This document shows, piece by piece, positions 20,101 to 28,488 of a stretch of DNA of 64,000 bases. Made by a program: the position numbers and the translations under genes. Location of the stretch: assembly GCA_023205875.1 (NCBI GenBank), contig CP060754.1:434001-498000 (forward strand), in the 5' to 3' direction. Numbering within the stretch: the first letter of the stretch is position 1; each line of letters starts with the position of its first letter. The DNA is from Chloropicon primus. Lineage: Eukaryota; Chlorophyta; Chloropicophyceae; Chloropicales; Chloropicaceae. The notes under the pieces were generated by a model. The model was not told the origin of the DNA. It saw nothing but the letters and a program-made list of their open reading frames with translations, and made no database searches.

Positions 20101-21675
20101 TTTTCTGTTCACTTTGCCGCAACTGCAGAGGCTCACAGTTCTTCCAATATCACCGATCTTTGCGCACAAGTCATCTTCAGAAGCATGGTTGTGGAACCAA
20201 TAGTTCTTGATGATGACTTGTCCCTGACTCAGAGCATCTCTATCCACGAAAAGGACTGTCTCGCCGCCATGAGTGACGTACACACAGTGCTCCGCAAGAC
20301 CAAATCCGCCTCCGAACACGCTGTTTGGGAGGCCAGCATGCCTGAACAGGAAGTAGAAATCCCTCATCGTCTTGTATTTGATCATGCCCGCACCGTTCAA
20401 GGCCAACCGGAGGTGGGAGAAATCGTACTCAGCGACTTGGAAATTCCCCCTCTTTCCCTTGGCTACCGCGTACTTGACGAGCTGGCTGTACCCGAAGTCT
20501 GGCGCGGTGATGACGGTGGCCTGATATTTTGTGATCGCCTCTGCCCAGGCGAGTGGATTTTTGAGGAAGGTGAACGGGCTCATGATCACCTGCTGTCCGC
20601 CTGGGACATACATGGAACATAGGGTATTTCCGATGAGTCCCATGTCATGGTACTGTGGCAACCAGCTGACAATTGTGCCAGGAACATCCTCGATCCAGGA
20701 GACATTGGCTGGCGGGCGCTCATCTCGTGATACCTGTCGGCACTTGTCGAAGAGTACGGTGCTGTGCCCCGAGATTCGAATCATTGTCCAAATGTTGTGG
20801 GACAGCGCGGCGTACGTGATCATCACCCCCTTCGGTGCAGACGTGGAACCAGACGTGTACTGCAGAAAAGCAACGTCCGTGCCAGTGACCAGCTCGTCCT
20901 CGAATGTGTCGCAGCCCTTCACACCGCTCGTGGAGTACCACCGAACCCACACGGGCCAAGAACTGTACCCCATCTCATCGGCAGCACCGGGAGCGCGGGA
21001 GGTTGTCTGGCCACCCCACCGCAACCTGGAGGTCCTCATCCACTGCCTCGCGCTTCTGCCAAAGCTCGCCCCGGCGGTGTAAGTGGCGGCATACCTCGCC
21101 ACCCATATGAAGGACGAGTCCGTGAGTGCGATAGACGCCCCGGCATCCTTGGCGATGGACCCCAACACCTTCGCTTGCTGCTCGAGATTCTTCGGATTGG
21201 GAGGGTAGGCCGGGACGGCGGTGACCCCGAGCCTGAAGCAAGCGATGAGCGCCGCGACGAACTCGAGCCCGGGAGGGTAGACGAGGAGCACCGTGTCCCC
21301 CTTCTTGGCCCCCCACTTCCTGAGCTTCTCTGCGATCCCCCCCGAACGGGACCAGAGCTCCCAGTTTGTCGCCGTGACCTTGTCGGACCCGCCTGCCGTC
21401 GAGTTGAGGAACGTGAACGCGATTCTGTCCCTGAATCCTTCGGAATTCGCCCAAACGCTTAGAGCCCTTGCTGGACTGATCGGGTCAGGAGCCATCGAGG
21501 CTCCTCCACCCTGGTTGCCTTTTCGATCCACCAAGGGGAGGGTGCTGGTCGTCGACGTCTTCGCGAATGGATCTGCGTTCAAGTCCAAGGATGAAAGCGG
21601 CTGAACTTTCCCACGGTCTCTGTTTCTCTGGTTAATCATCCTGCCGAACCAAGTGAGGTAGCCAATAAGTTCCAC
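17197..21675 (-). CDS. Acyl-AMP ligase - carrier protein - MBOAT acyltransferase fusion, copy A
   Basis: One frame of up to 1492 aa (start 21675; Met at 21495 is an alternative). Domains: adenylation domain (about 75-715) with phosphate loop YTSGSTSAPKG (~278), SWLPQYHDMGLIG (~345, typical of fatty-acyl-AMP ligases), RTGDLGFV (~593) and a C-terminal TTSGKVRRSE; carrier domain with phosphopantetheine-site motif DSGMDSSLM (~780); a linker; then a multi-spanning MBOAT domain (about 905-1480) with FHVSWRDFF and the probable catalytic His in SSFIHGFY (~1376). I infer that a fatty or other carboxylic acid is activated as AMP ester, loaded on the carrier and passed to an acceptor by the MBOAT part, as DltA-DltC-DltB do with D-alanine. 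The ACP-MBOAT linker is about 50 residues longer than in copy B and may hide a 3n intron. Long blocks match copy B. Confidence 0.8.
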   Translation of the reverse strand: MELIGYLTWFGRMINQRNRDRGKVQPLSSLDLNADPFAKTSTTSTLPLVDRKGNQGGGASMAPDPISPARALSVWANSEGFRDRIAFTFLNSTAGGSDKVTATNWELWSRSGGIAEKLRKWGAKKGDTVLLVYPPGLEFVAALIACFRLGVTAVPAYPPNPKNLEQQAKVLGSIAKDAGASIALTDSSFIWVARYAATYTAGASFGRSARQWMRTSRLRWGGQTTSRAPGAADEMGYSSWPVWVRWYSTSGVKGCDTFEDELVTGTDVAFLQYTSGSTSAPKGVMITYAALSHNIWTMIRISGHSTVLFDKCRQVSRDERPPANVSWIEDVPGTIVSWLPQYHDMGLIGNTLCSMYVPGGQQVIMSPFTFLKNPLAWAEAITKYQATVITAPDFGYSQLVKYAVAKGKRGNFQVAEYDFSHLRLALNGAGMIKYKTMRDFYFLFRHAGLPNSVFGGGFGLAEHCVYVTHGGETVLFVDRDALSQGQVIIKNYWFHNHASEDDLCAKIGDIGRTVSLCSCGKVNRKDCDIDVSIVDPSDCTRVASGCIGEIWISSPSKTGGYWNKEEETWHTFHARIKGEKQNTAAERKEYLRTGDLGFVWQNELYFVSRMKDLIVVHGRNIIPDDVEFVISQSHRMVRTGCVAAFQTEEDVMCAVAEVRSGDLSDEEIREITNQVLSSTRKHNMSLHSLQLIKPRTIPKTTSGKVRRSECRKKYLDNNLDVVQSTTFTMPVDSLQGKNLNLDALPSLGFSDAKIQILDNLLVTVRAMGLEVSVRDNLMDSGMDSSLMVALHNSLEDLFGCDLPPSVLLDHGTLDGVAYCITKDILCIQDDCVKDSARQSATKKPCKSCHCYLLVSKFRVKLVIHVAKRQGERSDLPNHEAWSLSTDRIVNMESKSEAPKPAAGLKRRMTQKSIMKDVPSLCMVMYFLVAVLLVMSVTRIVDGTTLSLWKQEPAHLFDKNSIRVGIENGSDSKFSIFALKAGMRHLENGFFGRKLDPFHHLFLVWAFEFLPMELFSTLLLVFARRIPWITRRWSPAAVTIGVSLFQVLSMHGISAFWSFLSAFVNLVVCRMVCAAVERKHPASRCRWVIWGTNLLLIAANNYFDILPQRTSGWPMWLVHGWCRKQSVPFSPLKTFRYLVLRQLSYSLDVLDEVSRERKGRKSRPREEKQSSLQYWAYMLYAPLYMHGPCMQYRHFRASPAASLKVNHVPTMRNADKMAERSVMSQVVQRASLMYGRVSVGLHQLIGMLATVLALLVALQTFYMPTIFFLKIHNPSMLVEPVNLQGSEYFVYGQMFLMFVFLHSHVIFGSARALALMDGVHAPNDTPVSHLRSSLSVRQHWNSFHVSWRDFFLRYIYSFARGNVEGVLLVLAFSSFIHGFYAQWYLWGFLNFVAITSEQIMYANHNIRSAATKIVLATFNQTLAFVLQLMIFLPFSVVSYPDLQGISHTYFAFSVKALCLFALWNLLFSLFNSARIICSGNQKTSDGNQAMPFW
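17935..18266. repeat. Inverted-repeat block 5, copy A arm
   Basis: 332 bp, reverse-complementary to 25083-25414 with the same length; covers the MBOAT stretch from VLRQLSYSLDVL to LHQLIGML. Adjacent sequence on both sides is diverged. Confidence 0.8.
18392..18620. repeat. Inverted-repeat block 4, copy A arm
   Basis: 229 bp, reverse-complementary to 24714-24942; codes for LVFARRIPWITRR onward in the MBOAT part. Confidence 0.8.
19225..20137. repeat. Inverted-repeat block 3, copy A arm
   Basis: 913 bp, reverse-complementary to 23398-24310; spans the end of the adenylation domain and the carrier domain. Sharp edges at both ends. Confidence 0.85.
20206..20583. repeat. Inverted-repeat block 2, copy A arm
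   Basis: 378 bp, reverse-complementary to 22955-23332; middle of the adenylation domain. Confidence 0.85.
20743..21356. repeat. Inverted-repeat block 1, copy A arm
   Basis: 614 bp, reverse-complementary to 22167-22780. I noticed one synonymous difference (ATT/ATA Ile) by eye. The outer edge falls within the codons for WSRSGG, and the sequence between the two arms (21357-22166) is not palindromic. Confidence 0.85.
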
Positions 21676-22024
21676 TCCGTGTGCCTTCGCTCGCAGGTCG
21701 ATGTATTCGTACTAGCACGACCTCCAACTCGTCCCATCCACACCAGACGCAACCCTCGACTTTACGACAAGGTAGATGGTGAGGAACGCGAAAAGCGGAC
21801 ACGCGAGGCCTCTCCCCGTAAGCAACGCACCCGTTTGTCTCTCACCCGCGACCGCGTTCGCCGTTAGACGAAGTGAACTTTGCCTCCCCTCGTCCTCTTC
21901 TCCTCACTGGCTACAATCATTGGCGTTTCGAATCGGTCATGATGATAGAAAAGGCGGGCCAAAATCCGTAACGCTCGAGAGTGAGGAGGAAGGGAAGCCT
22001 TCTCGAGAGGAACGGTTGGAGAGG
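21676..22024. promoter_or_regulatory. Shared divergent promoter region of the two acyl-ligase fusions
   Basis: About 350 bp between the furthest upstream Met of copy A and the likely start of copy B; about 530 bp if the internal Met of copy A is used. The copy B frame stays open back to 21776, so its start could lie further upstream. No TATA box is obvious. The 810-bp centre between the identical blocks is unique sequence, so the two N-termini and promoters differ. Confidence 0.45.
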
Positions 22025-25000
22025 ATGGAAGTCACGATGGACGGCGGTAAGGATGGCGGGTGCCACCTCGTTGCCCTCATGGGGTTTCTGGCGCGCCACG
22101 GGAGCAGGGAGGAGCAAGTTTTCGTCGACGAGGACGGAAGGGAAGCCCGGGTGACCTCACGAGAGGTCTGGTCCCGTTCGGGGGGGATCGCAGAGAAGCT
22201 CAGGAAGTGGGGGGCCAAGAAGGGGGACACGGTGCTCCTCGTCTACCCTCCCGGGCTCGAGTTCGTCGCGGCGCTCATCGCTTGCTTCAGGCTCGGGGTC
22301 ACCGCCGTCCCGGCCTACCCTCCCAATCCGAAGAATCTCGAGCAGCAAGCGAAGGTGTTGGGGTCCATCGCCAAGGATGCCGGGGCGTCTATCGCACTCA
22401 CGGACTCGTCCTTCATATGGGTGGCGAGGTATGCCGCCACTTACACCGCCGGGGCGAGCTTTGGCAGAAGCGCGAGGCAGTGGATGAGGACCTCCAGGTT
22501 GCGGTGGGGTGGCCAGACAACCTCCCGCGCTCCCGGTGCTGCCGATGAGATGGGGTACAGTTCTTGGCCCGTGTGGGTTCGGTGGTACTCCACGAGCGGT
22601 GTGAAGGGCTGCGACACATTCGAGGACGAGCTGGTCACTGGCACGGACGTTGCTTTTCTGCAGTACACGTCTGGTTCCACGTCTGCACCGAAGGGGGTGA
22701 TGATCACGTACGCCGCGCTGTCCCACAACATATGGACAATGATTCGAATCTCGGGGCACAGCACCGTACTCTTCGACAAGCTTCAAGAGGTTGGGGTGGA
22801 GTACTTCAGCAACTACCCCAAAGGCGAATCAATCGACCACTGGATCGAGGATGTTCCTGGCACAATCGTCAGCTGGTTGCCACAGTACCATGACATGGGA
22901 CTCATCGGCCATCTTTTGACGCCCTTGCTCATCCCCGGAATGAAGTCTGTGAGAATGAGCCCGTTCACCTTCCTCAAAAATCCACTCGCCTGGGCAGAGG
23001 CGATCACAAAATATCAGGCCACCGTCATCACCGCGCCAGACTTCGGGTACAGCCAGCTCGTCAAGTACGCGGTAGCCAAGGGAAAGAGGGGGAATTTCCA
23101 AGTCGCTGAGTACGATTTCTCCCACCTCCGGTTGGCCTTGAACGGTGCGGGCATGATCAAATACAAGACGATGAGGGATTTCTACTTCCTGTTCAGGCAT
23201 GCTGGCCTCCCAAACAGCGTGTTCGGAGGCGGATTTGGTCTTGCGGAGCACTGTGTGTACGTCACTCATGGCGGCGAGACAGTCCTTTTCGTGGATAGAG
23301 ATGCTCTGAGTCAGGGACAAGTCATCATCAAGAGTTCACTGAGCCACGAGTCCGAAACTAGCTCCTCCATCGACGATTTTCGGGAACAGGAGAATATTGT
23401 GAGCCTCTGCAGTTGCGGCAAAGTGAACAGAAAAGATTGCGACATTGATGTGAGCATCGTCGATCCCTCTGACTGCACCAGGGTGGCCTCGGGGTGTATT
23501 GGTGAGATCTGGATCTCCAGCCCGTCGAAAACAGGAGGGTATTGGAACAAAGAGGAGGAAACGTGGCACACGTTCCACGCAAGAATCAAGGGTGAGAAGC
23601 AAAACACCGCCGCGGAAAGGAAGGAGTACCTTCGCACGGGTGATCTCGGTTTTGTTTGGCAGAATGAATTGTACTTTGTGAGTCGCATGAAGGATCTGAT
23701 TGTGGTCCACGGCAGAAATATCATTCCAGATGATGTTGAGTTTGTGATATCTCAGAGTCACAGGATGGTGCGCACAGGTTGCGTCGCTGCCTTTCAGACG
23801 GAGGAGGATGTGATGTGCGCTGTTGCCGAGGTTCGATCTGGTGACTTGAGCGATGAGGAAATCAGGGAGATCACCAACCAAGTCCTGAGCTCCACGAGGA
23901 AGCACAACATGAGTCTCCACTCTCTGCAACTCATCAAGCCAAGGACTATTCCAAAAACGACAAGTGGGAAAGTGAGGAGGTCAGAGTGCCGTAAGAAGTA
24001 TCTGGACAACAACCTGGATGTGGTGCAGTCGACGACATTCACCATGCCTGTTGATTCTCTTCAAGGGAAGAATCTCAATCTGGATGCTTTGCCCTCTTTG
24101 GGTTTTTCTGATGCCAAGATTCAGATTCTTGATAATCTCTTGGTCACAGTGCGGGCAATGGGCCTTGAGGTGAGCGTTCGCGACAACCTCATGGATAGTG
24201 GCATGGACTCTTCTCTGATGGTTGCTTTGCACAACAGCCTTGAGGACTTGTTTGGCTGTGACCTTCCTCCATCCGTTCTGCTGGATCACGGTACCCTGGA
24301 CGGTGTTGCTCAATACGTTACGAGCGAGATCTTTGAGAAAGCAGGGGTAATGTCTGTGATTGATGTTCAGGCGGAAGGTGAATTAATGAATTCATCAAAC
24401 AAGGCAGCAGCAGGACTCAAGAGGCGGATGACTCAGAAGTCTGTTATGAAGGATGTCCCATCTTTGTGCATGGTAATGTACTTTCTGGTGGCTGTCCTTC
24501 TTGCGACGAGTGTCACTAGGATTGTGGATGGGACCACACTGTCTCTGTGGAAGCAGGAGCCTTCAAAGTTCTTTCAAAGGCCACTCCAGGTTGGGAAAGA
24601 TATGGTCAAGCTAAGGGATGGTTTGTTTGGTAGAAAGCTTGACCCCTTTCATACCCATTTTTTGGCTTGGACCTTTGAAGCGTTACCAGTGTATCTGATT
24701 TCTGCGCTGCTCTTGGTTTTCGCCCGGCGCATACCTTGGATTACCAGACGCTGGAGTCCCGCTGCAGTCACAATAGGAGTTTCTCTGTTTCAAGTCCTTT
24801 CAATGCACGGAATCTCAGCGTTCTGGTCCTTTCTGAGTGCTTTTGTCAATCTCGTGGTGTGCAGAATGGTATGTGCCGCGGTAGAGAGGAAGCACCCTGC
24901 GTCAAGGTGCAGGTGGGTGATATGGGGCACAAATCTACTCCTTATTATATTGAACAAAATGATAGAGCAGAAGTTCTCTCCTTTGCGTTCTGGTCTTCTG

Positions 25001-26107
25001 TCGGACTGGCCTATGTGGTTAGTTCATGGATGGTGTCGCAAAGATCTGAAAAAGTACTCACCAAATGTTTCTTACAAATACTTGGTTCTTCGACAGTTGA
25101 GTTACAGCTTGGATGTACTCGACGAAGTGAGCAGAGAGAGGAAAGGAAGAAAGAGCAGACCACGAGAAGAAAAACAGTCATCTTTGCAGTACTGGGCTTA
25201 CATGTTATACGCTCCCTTATACATGCACGGTCCTTGTATGCAGTACCGCCATTTCAGGGCCAGTCCTGCTGCCAGTTTGAAGGTGAACCATGTGCCGACC
25301 ATGCGTAACGCGGACAAGATGGCCGAGCGTTCTGTGATGAGCCAGGTGGTTCAGCGTGCCTCTTTGATGTATGGCCGTGTATCTGTCGGGCTTCACCAAC
25401 TTATTGGGATGCTTACCATTATTGGTCTGGCTTTTCTATCGATGCAGACCTTCTACATGCCAACAATATTCTTCCTCAAGCTTCACGATTCCCAGTCCAA
25501 GACTGAACCTATGAATCTTCAAGGGTCTGAATATTTTGTCACCTACAGTCTTTTCACCTTGGCAATATTTCTGCAGAGCTTTGTTGTCTTTGGGCTCTGC
25601 AGAGCTCTTGCTTTAATGGATGGCGTAGAGCCCCCAAAGGACGTGCTCCTCTCCTTCTTGCGCAGCTCCGTGTCTGTCCAGACCCACTGGAACAACTTCC
25701 ATGTCTCGTGGAGGCAGTTCTTCTTCAGGTACATTGTGATGCAGCACAAGGAAACGTTTCAGAGGGGCTATGTGATCGATTTTGCTGTCTTCATGTTCTC
25801 TGCATTCTTGCATTCGGAGCCTATATGGGTTGCCTACTTCTTGTACAACTTCTTCATGTACCAGTTTGAAAAGGTGCTTCTCAAGTGGAAAAGGTTCAAG
25901 GATGGAGATGCTGTCGTGCGTGGGGTGTATCAGAGCATTTTGCTTGCTGCAAATCTCTCGTTCTTTCCACCACTTCTTCTCTACGAGGAACCAAGGGGGA
26001 GCATAAAGTATTCTTCGGTTGGACCAGCGTACTTCTTCCTCTTTTCTGTCTGCTTTTGCTACTTCAACTGCATCAGAATCAAAAACTACCCGGATCAATT
26101 TATTTAA
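22025..26107 (+). CDS. Acyl-AMP ligase - carrier protein - MBOAT acyltransferase fusion, copy B
   Basis: From the Met at 22025 the product is 1360 aa (open frame from 21776). Same order as copy A: adenylation domain with YTSGSTSAPKG (~213) and VSWLPQYHDMGLIG, carrier domain with DSGMDSSLM (~727), short linker, MBOAT domain with FHVSWRQFFFRYIV and a candidate catalytic His in SAFLHSEP (~1262). N-terminus differs from copy A up to WSRSGG; thereafter long stretches match exactly, broken by islands. The last third of the MBOAT domain is a true paralogue (mostly different residues) rather than a copy. The stop lies 18 bp from the convergent cyclase stop. Substrate and acceptor are unknown; the hydrophobic MBOAT part places it in a membrane, probably ER. 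Confidence 0.8.
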   Translation: MEVTMDGGKDGGCHLVALMGFLARHGSREEQVFVDEDGREARVTSREVWSRSGGIAEKLRKWGAKKGDTVLLVYPPGLEFVAALIACFRLGVTAVPAYPPNPKNLEQQAKVLGSIAKDAGASIALTDSSFIWVARYAATYTAGASFGRSARQWMRTSRLRWGGQTTSRAPGAADEMGYSSWPVWVRWYSTSGVKGCDTFEDELVTGTDVAFLQYTSGSTSAPKGVMITYAALSHNIWTMIRISGHSTVLFDKLQEVGVEYFSNYPKGESIDHWIEDVPGTIVSWLPQYHDMGLIGHLLTPLLIPGMKSVRMSPFTFLKNPLAWAEAITKYQATVITAPDFGYSQLVKYAVAKGKRGNFQVAEYDFSHLRLALNGAGMIKYKTMRDFYFLFRHAGLPNSVFGGGFGLAEHCVYVTHGGETVLFVDRDALSQGQVIIKSSLSHESETSSSIDDFREQENIVSLCSCGKVNRKDCDIDVSIVDPSDCTRVASGCIGEIWISSPSKTGGYWNKEEETWHTFHARIKGEKQNTAAERKEYLRTGDLGFVWQNELYFVSRMKDLIVVHGRNIIPDDVEFVISQSHRMVRTGCVAAFQTEEDVMCAVAEVRSGDLSDEEIREITNQVLSSTRKHNMSLHSLQLIKPRTIPKTTSGKVRRSECRKKYLDNNLDVVQSTTFTMPVDSLQGKNLNLDALPSLGFSDAKIQILDNLLVTVRAMGLEVSVRDNLMDSGMDSSLMVALHNSLEDLFGCDLPPSVLLDHGTLDGVAQYVTSEIFEKAGVMSVIDVQAEGELMNSSNKAAAGLKRRMTQKSVMKDVPSLCMVMYFLVAVLLATSVTRIVDGTTLSLWKQEPSKFFQRPLQVGKDMVKLRDGLFGRKLDPFHTHFLAWTFEALPVYLISALLLVFARRIPWITRRWSPAAVTIGVSLFQVLSMHGISAFWSFLSAFVNLVVCRMVCAAVERKHPASRCRWVIWGTNLLLIILNKMIEQKFSPLRSGLLSDWPMWLVHGWCRKDLKKYSPNVSYKYLVLRQLSYSLDVLDEVSRERKGRKSRPREEKQSSLQYWAYMLYAPLYMHGPCMQYRHFRASPAASLKVNHVPTMRNADKMAERSVMSQVVQRASLMYGRVSVGLHQLIGMLTIIGLAFLSMQTFYMPTIFFLKLHDSQSKTEPMNLQGSEYFVTYSLFTLAIFLQSFVVFGLCRALALMDGVEPPKDVLLSFLRSSVSVQTHWNNFHVSWRQFFFRYIVMQHKETFQRGYVIDFAVFMFSAFLHSEPIWVAYFLYNFFMYQFEKVLLKWKRFKDGDAVVRGVYQSILLAANLSFFPPLLLYEEPRGSIKYSSVGPAYFFLFSVCFCYFNCIRIKNYPDQFI
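22167..22780. repeat. Inverted-repeat block 1, copy B arm
   Basis: Partner of 20743-21356, same 614-bp length. Confidence 0.85.
22955..23332. repeat. Inverted-repeat block 2, copy B arm
   Basis: Partner of 20206-20583, same 378-bp length. Confidence 0.85.
23398..24310. repeat. Inverted-repeat block 3, copy B arm
   Basis: Partner of 19225-20137, same 913-bp length. Confidence 0.85.
24714..24942. repeat. Inverted-repeat block 4, copy B arm
   Basis: Partner of 18392-18620, same 229-bp length. Confidence 0.8.
25083..25414. repeat. Inverted-repeat block 5, copy B arm
   Basis: Partner of 17935-18266, same 332-bp length. Confidence 0.8.
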
Positions 26108-26125
26108 GTGGAGTGTTTTACAGTC

Positions 26126-28228
26126 TCAGCGAGGAGGATCACAATCCAATGAATCTTCAATGTCATTTAAGAAGTACGTCTTCATATCTCCCTTCCCTTT
26201 CACTTTTACTGAGACGGGATCCTCCCACTCAAACTCCTTCTCGTCACGAACAAAACCATGTGTAGCCTCCGAGACTTGCAGTCGCCCCGCTCTCCCGGTG
26301 GACTCCATCCGATTTGCCGTATTCACGGTATCGCCGAACAAACAAAATCTCGGCATCTGACTACCGACGACACCAGAACACACGGCTCCAGTATGTGCAC
26401 CTGCCCTCACCTGACACCTTTTACCATTTGGCATTGTAAGATTGTGGGCTTCCTTCAGGGCAGCTACCGCAAATCGTATCGCAGCTTTGGCGGAGGAGGA
26501 CGCGTCCATGGATTCGCACGATATCATGCTAGTTGATCCTCCCACCGAAAAAGACCGAACGCTCTCTTGTGAGTTCACATTCAAGCCCGAAGCAATCATA
26601 AAGGCGTCACCAATCGTCTCCACCTTGAACAAGTGACCATCCATCTCGATGAGATCGTCAAAGGCGACGAACAAGCTGTGTAGGAAACGCATTACGTCTT
26701 TTGGTGAGCACTCTTGGGACATTGCTGTGAAGCCACAGATATCTGTGAATACGATTGTCACGTTTTGATGCAAGCGAGCCACAGTACGCCCGAGAGTCCC
26801 ACTGGACCCCAGGCTCCGCAAACTTCCTTCGGTGCTGCGAGAGGTACTTTCCTGCATCTGCTCAATGATCAGGTCCCTCGCGATGACTGGAGGAAAGATG
26901 CTGTTGATCAGCTTTTCTTGGTCCTCCTTCTGCTTTACGAGTGCCTGCTCCTTTTGCTTGTTCAGTGCTTGGATGATCTTTTTGTTGATGAAAGCTCGCC
27001 TGTTCGAGTAGTCCAATATGAAGCTCACAATAAGAATGCATACCACAATAATGCACACAATCAGCAGAGGACTCACTGCAATCACCTCAAAAAGCTTTTT
27101 ACAGTAAGTCGTGCTTACATAGCAAGTGAACTCGTCTGTCCTCTCATCATTTGCTTGTTGCAAGACATCCCAAAGATCGCCGTAGGGATTGACGAGTGGA
27201 ACAAGGACGATGAAAATGCTGTGACCAACAGGAAGGTTGACGTGTCAATGCGTCCGTGTCCACCAATTACCCTTCATAGAGCAAGCTTACCTGACAAACA
27301 GTGTCATGATCTCCAATGTGAGTGCAGGCGGAAGACCTGAAAGTGACCCGCGCACGGCGATGAGTTTCGACCAGTGGCAAAATAGTCAGTCCATGCATAT
27401 CGAAGGAGCAGAGATACGATGGACACTCACCCATGAAGAGAATGGATATCAGAGGAGCCACTTCGTAGAAAATGAGGAAGATCAACCATCCAGACGCCCG
27501 CCCAAAGAAGCCAAAATAACCCGAGTTGAAGGCCGTAAAGTTCCACGCACGCATGCCGAGGAAGACGACGTACGCTGGTGAGAAACGAATTCTTGTCAGT
27601 GCAAGCTCAGAGGGAGAGGGAGAGAGACACACGCACGCACGCATACACGCAGAGAGAGAGGTCCAGAGCTCTGGGGCACTTACCGGAACCAATCAGGTAC
27701 AGAATGACGCGCTTGCTCTCGAACATTTTCATGCGGTATATCAGGAAGCACGCGACCGCACACAAAATGAAGCTGAAAAATCCGATGCAGGACACCATGT
27801 AGTACGACAAGAGCGGGTCAGGACCCGTGATTGGCGCAAGGAACTCTTGTACCTCAGGCTCTCCGAACTGAGCGGCATTGAAAGGATAGAACATCCAGTC
27901 GGGTATGAATGTGCCGACGGTGTAGATGAGTCCGCTGGTGGCGAGGCCGAGCATGAATCTGCTCTTCGAGTTCAAAATCACATCCTCGATGTACTCGTCC
28001 TCGACGTTCCGGTCCTTGAAACCTAGGAACCAATACTCGGACGGAGGACCTCTGTCCTCCCGCTCCCTGCGACGACGTGCGAGAGAGAGCCGCAAAACCC
28101 CTGTGTCAGAAGAGCCGTTACTTTTGTGCGGGCACCAAACGTCGCAAAATCTCTTACTCGAAGTCGTAGTCCTCCCTGTGCAAGCATTTCCTGCACCCTT
28201 TGTCTATCAGCAAGTCCAGGAAGACCAT
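26126..28228 (-). CDS. Membrane-bound class III guanylyl cyclase (5 exons)
   Basis: Exons: 28228-28158, 28066-27684, 27574-27431, 27336-27291, 27218-26126; introns of 91, 109, 94 and 72 nt keep frame throughout. The start is the best of several (the frame is open to 28417). The N-terminal half has about five or six hydrophobic segments, for example YYMVSCIGFFSFILCAVACF and LLIVCIIVVCILIVSFIL, then a coiled linker (NKQKEQALVKQKEDQEKL) and the catalytic domain. There VFTDICGFT carries the first metal Asp, KVETIGDAFM the second metal Asp and a Glu, and RFCLFGDTVNTANRMES a Cys; Glu plus Cys is the guanylyl-type purine pair. One catalytic domain per chain implies a homodimer. It makes cGMP, presumably at the plasma or flagellar membrane. 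TGTAA lies 4 bp past the stop. Confidence 0.8.
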
Positions 28229-28464
28229 TTCCCCGCGCCTCCGCCGAAACCCTCTCGCTCCCTCTCTCTCTGCTGCTGCTTTGCTCGTTTTTGTTTTCCT
28301 CGTACCCGCGTGCATTTGCTCGAAAACGAGAACACGAGATGATGAGCCGAGAGATAGGAGCACGCGAGAGAGGGCGCTGGAGGGCCGGGAAGGCGGAAGC
28401 AGCATCCCTTCTTGCAAGGAAAGGCAAAGGTTTTCCGGAAGACATGAAACTTACGAAGCAAAAT

Positions 28465-28469
28465 TTACA
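28465..28469 (-). terminator. TGTAA polyadenylation-like signal after GDH
   Basis: TGTAA on the minus strand 20 bp past the glutamate dehydrogenase stop. Confidence 0.5.
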
Positions 28470-28488
28470 ATAATCCAATTATTCTCAA

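Noticed and set aside
17197-26107. Transposon explanation for the large inverted repeat
   Set aside because: The repeat consists of host-like enzyme genes; there is no transposase, no terminal motif and no target duplication at the edges.
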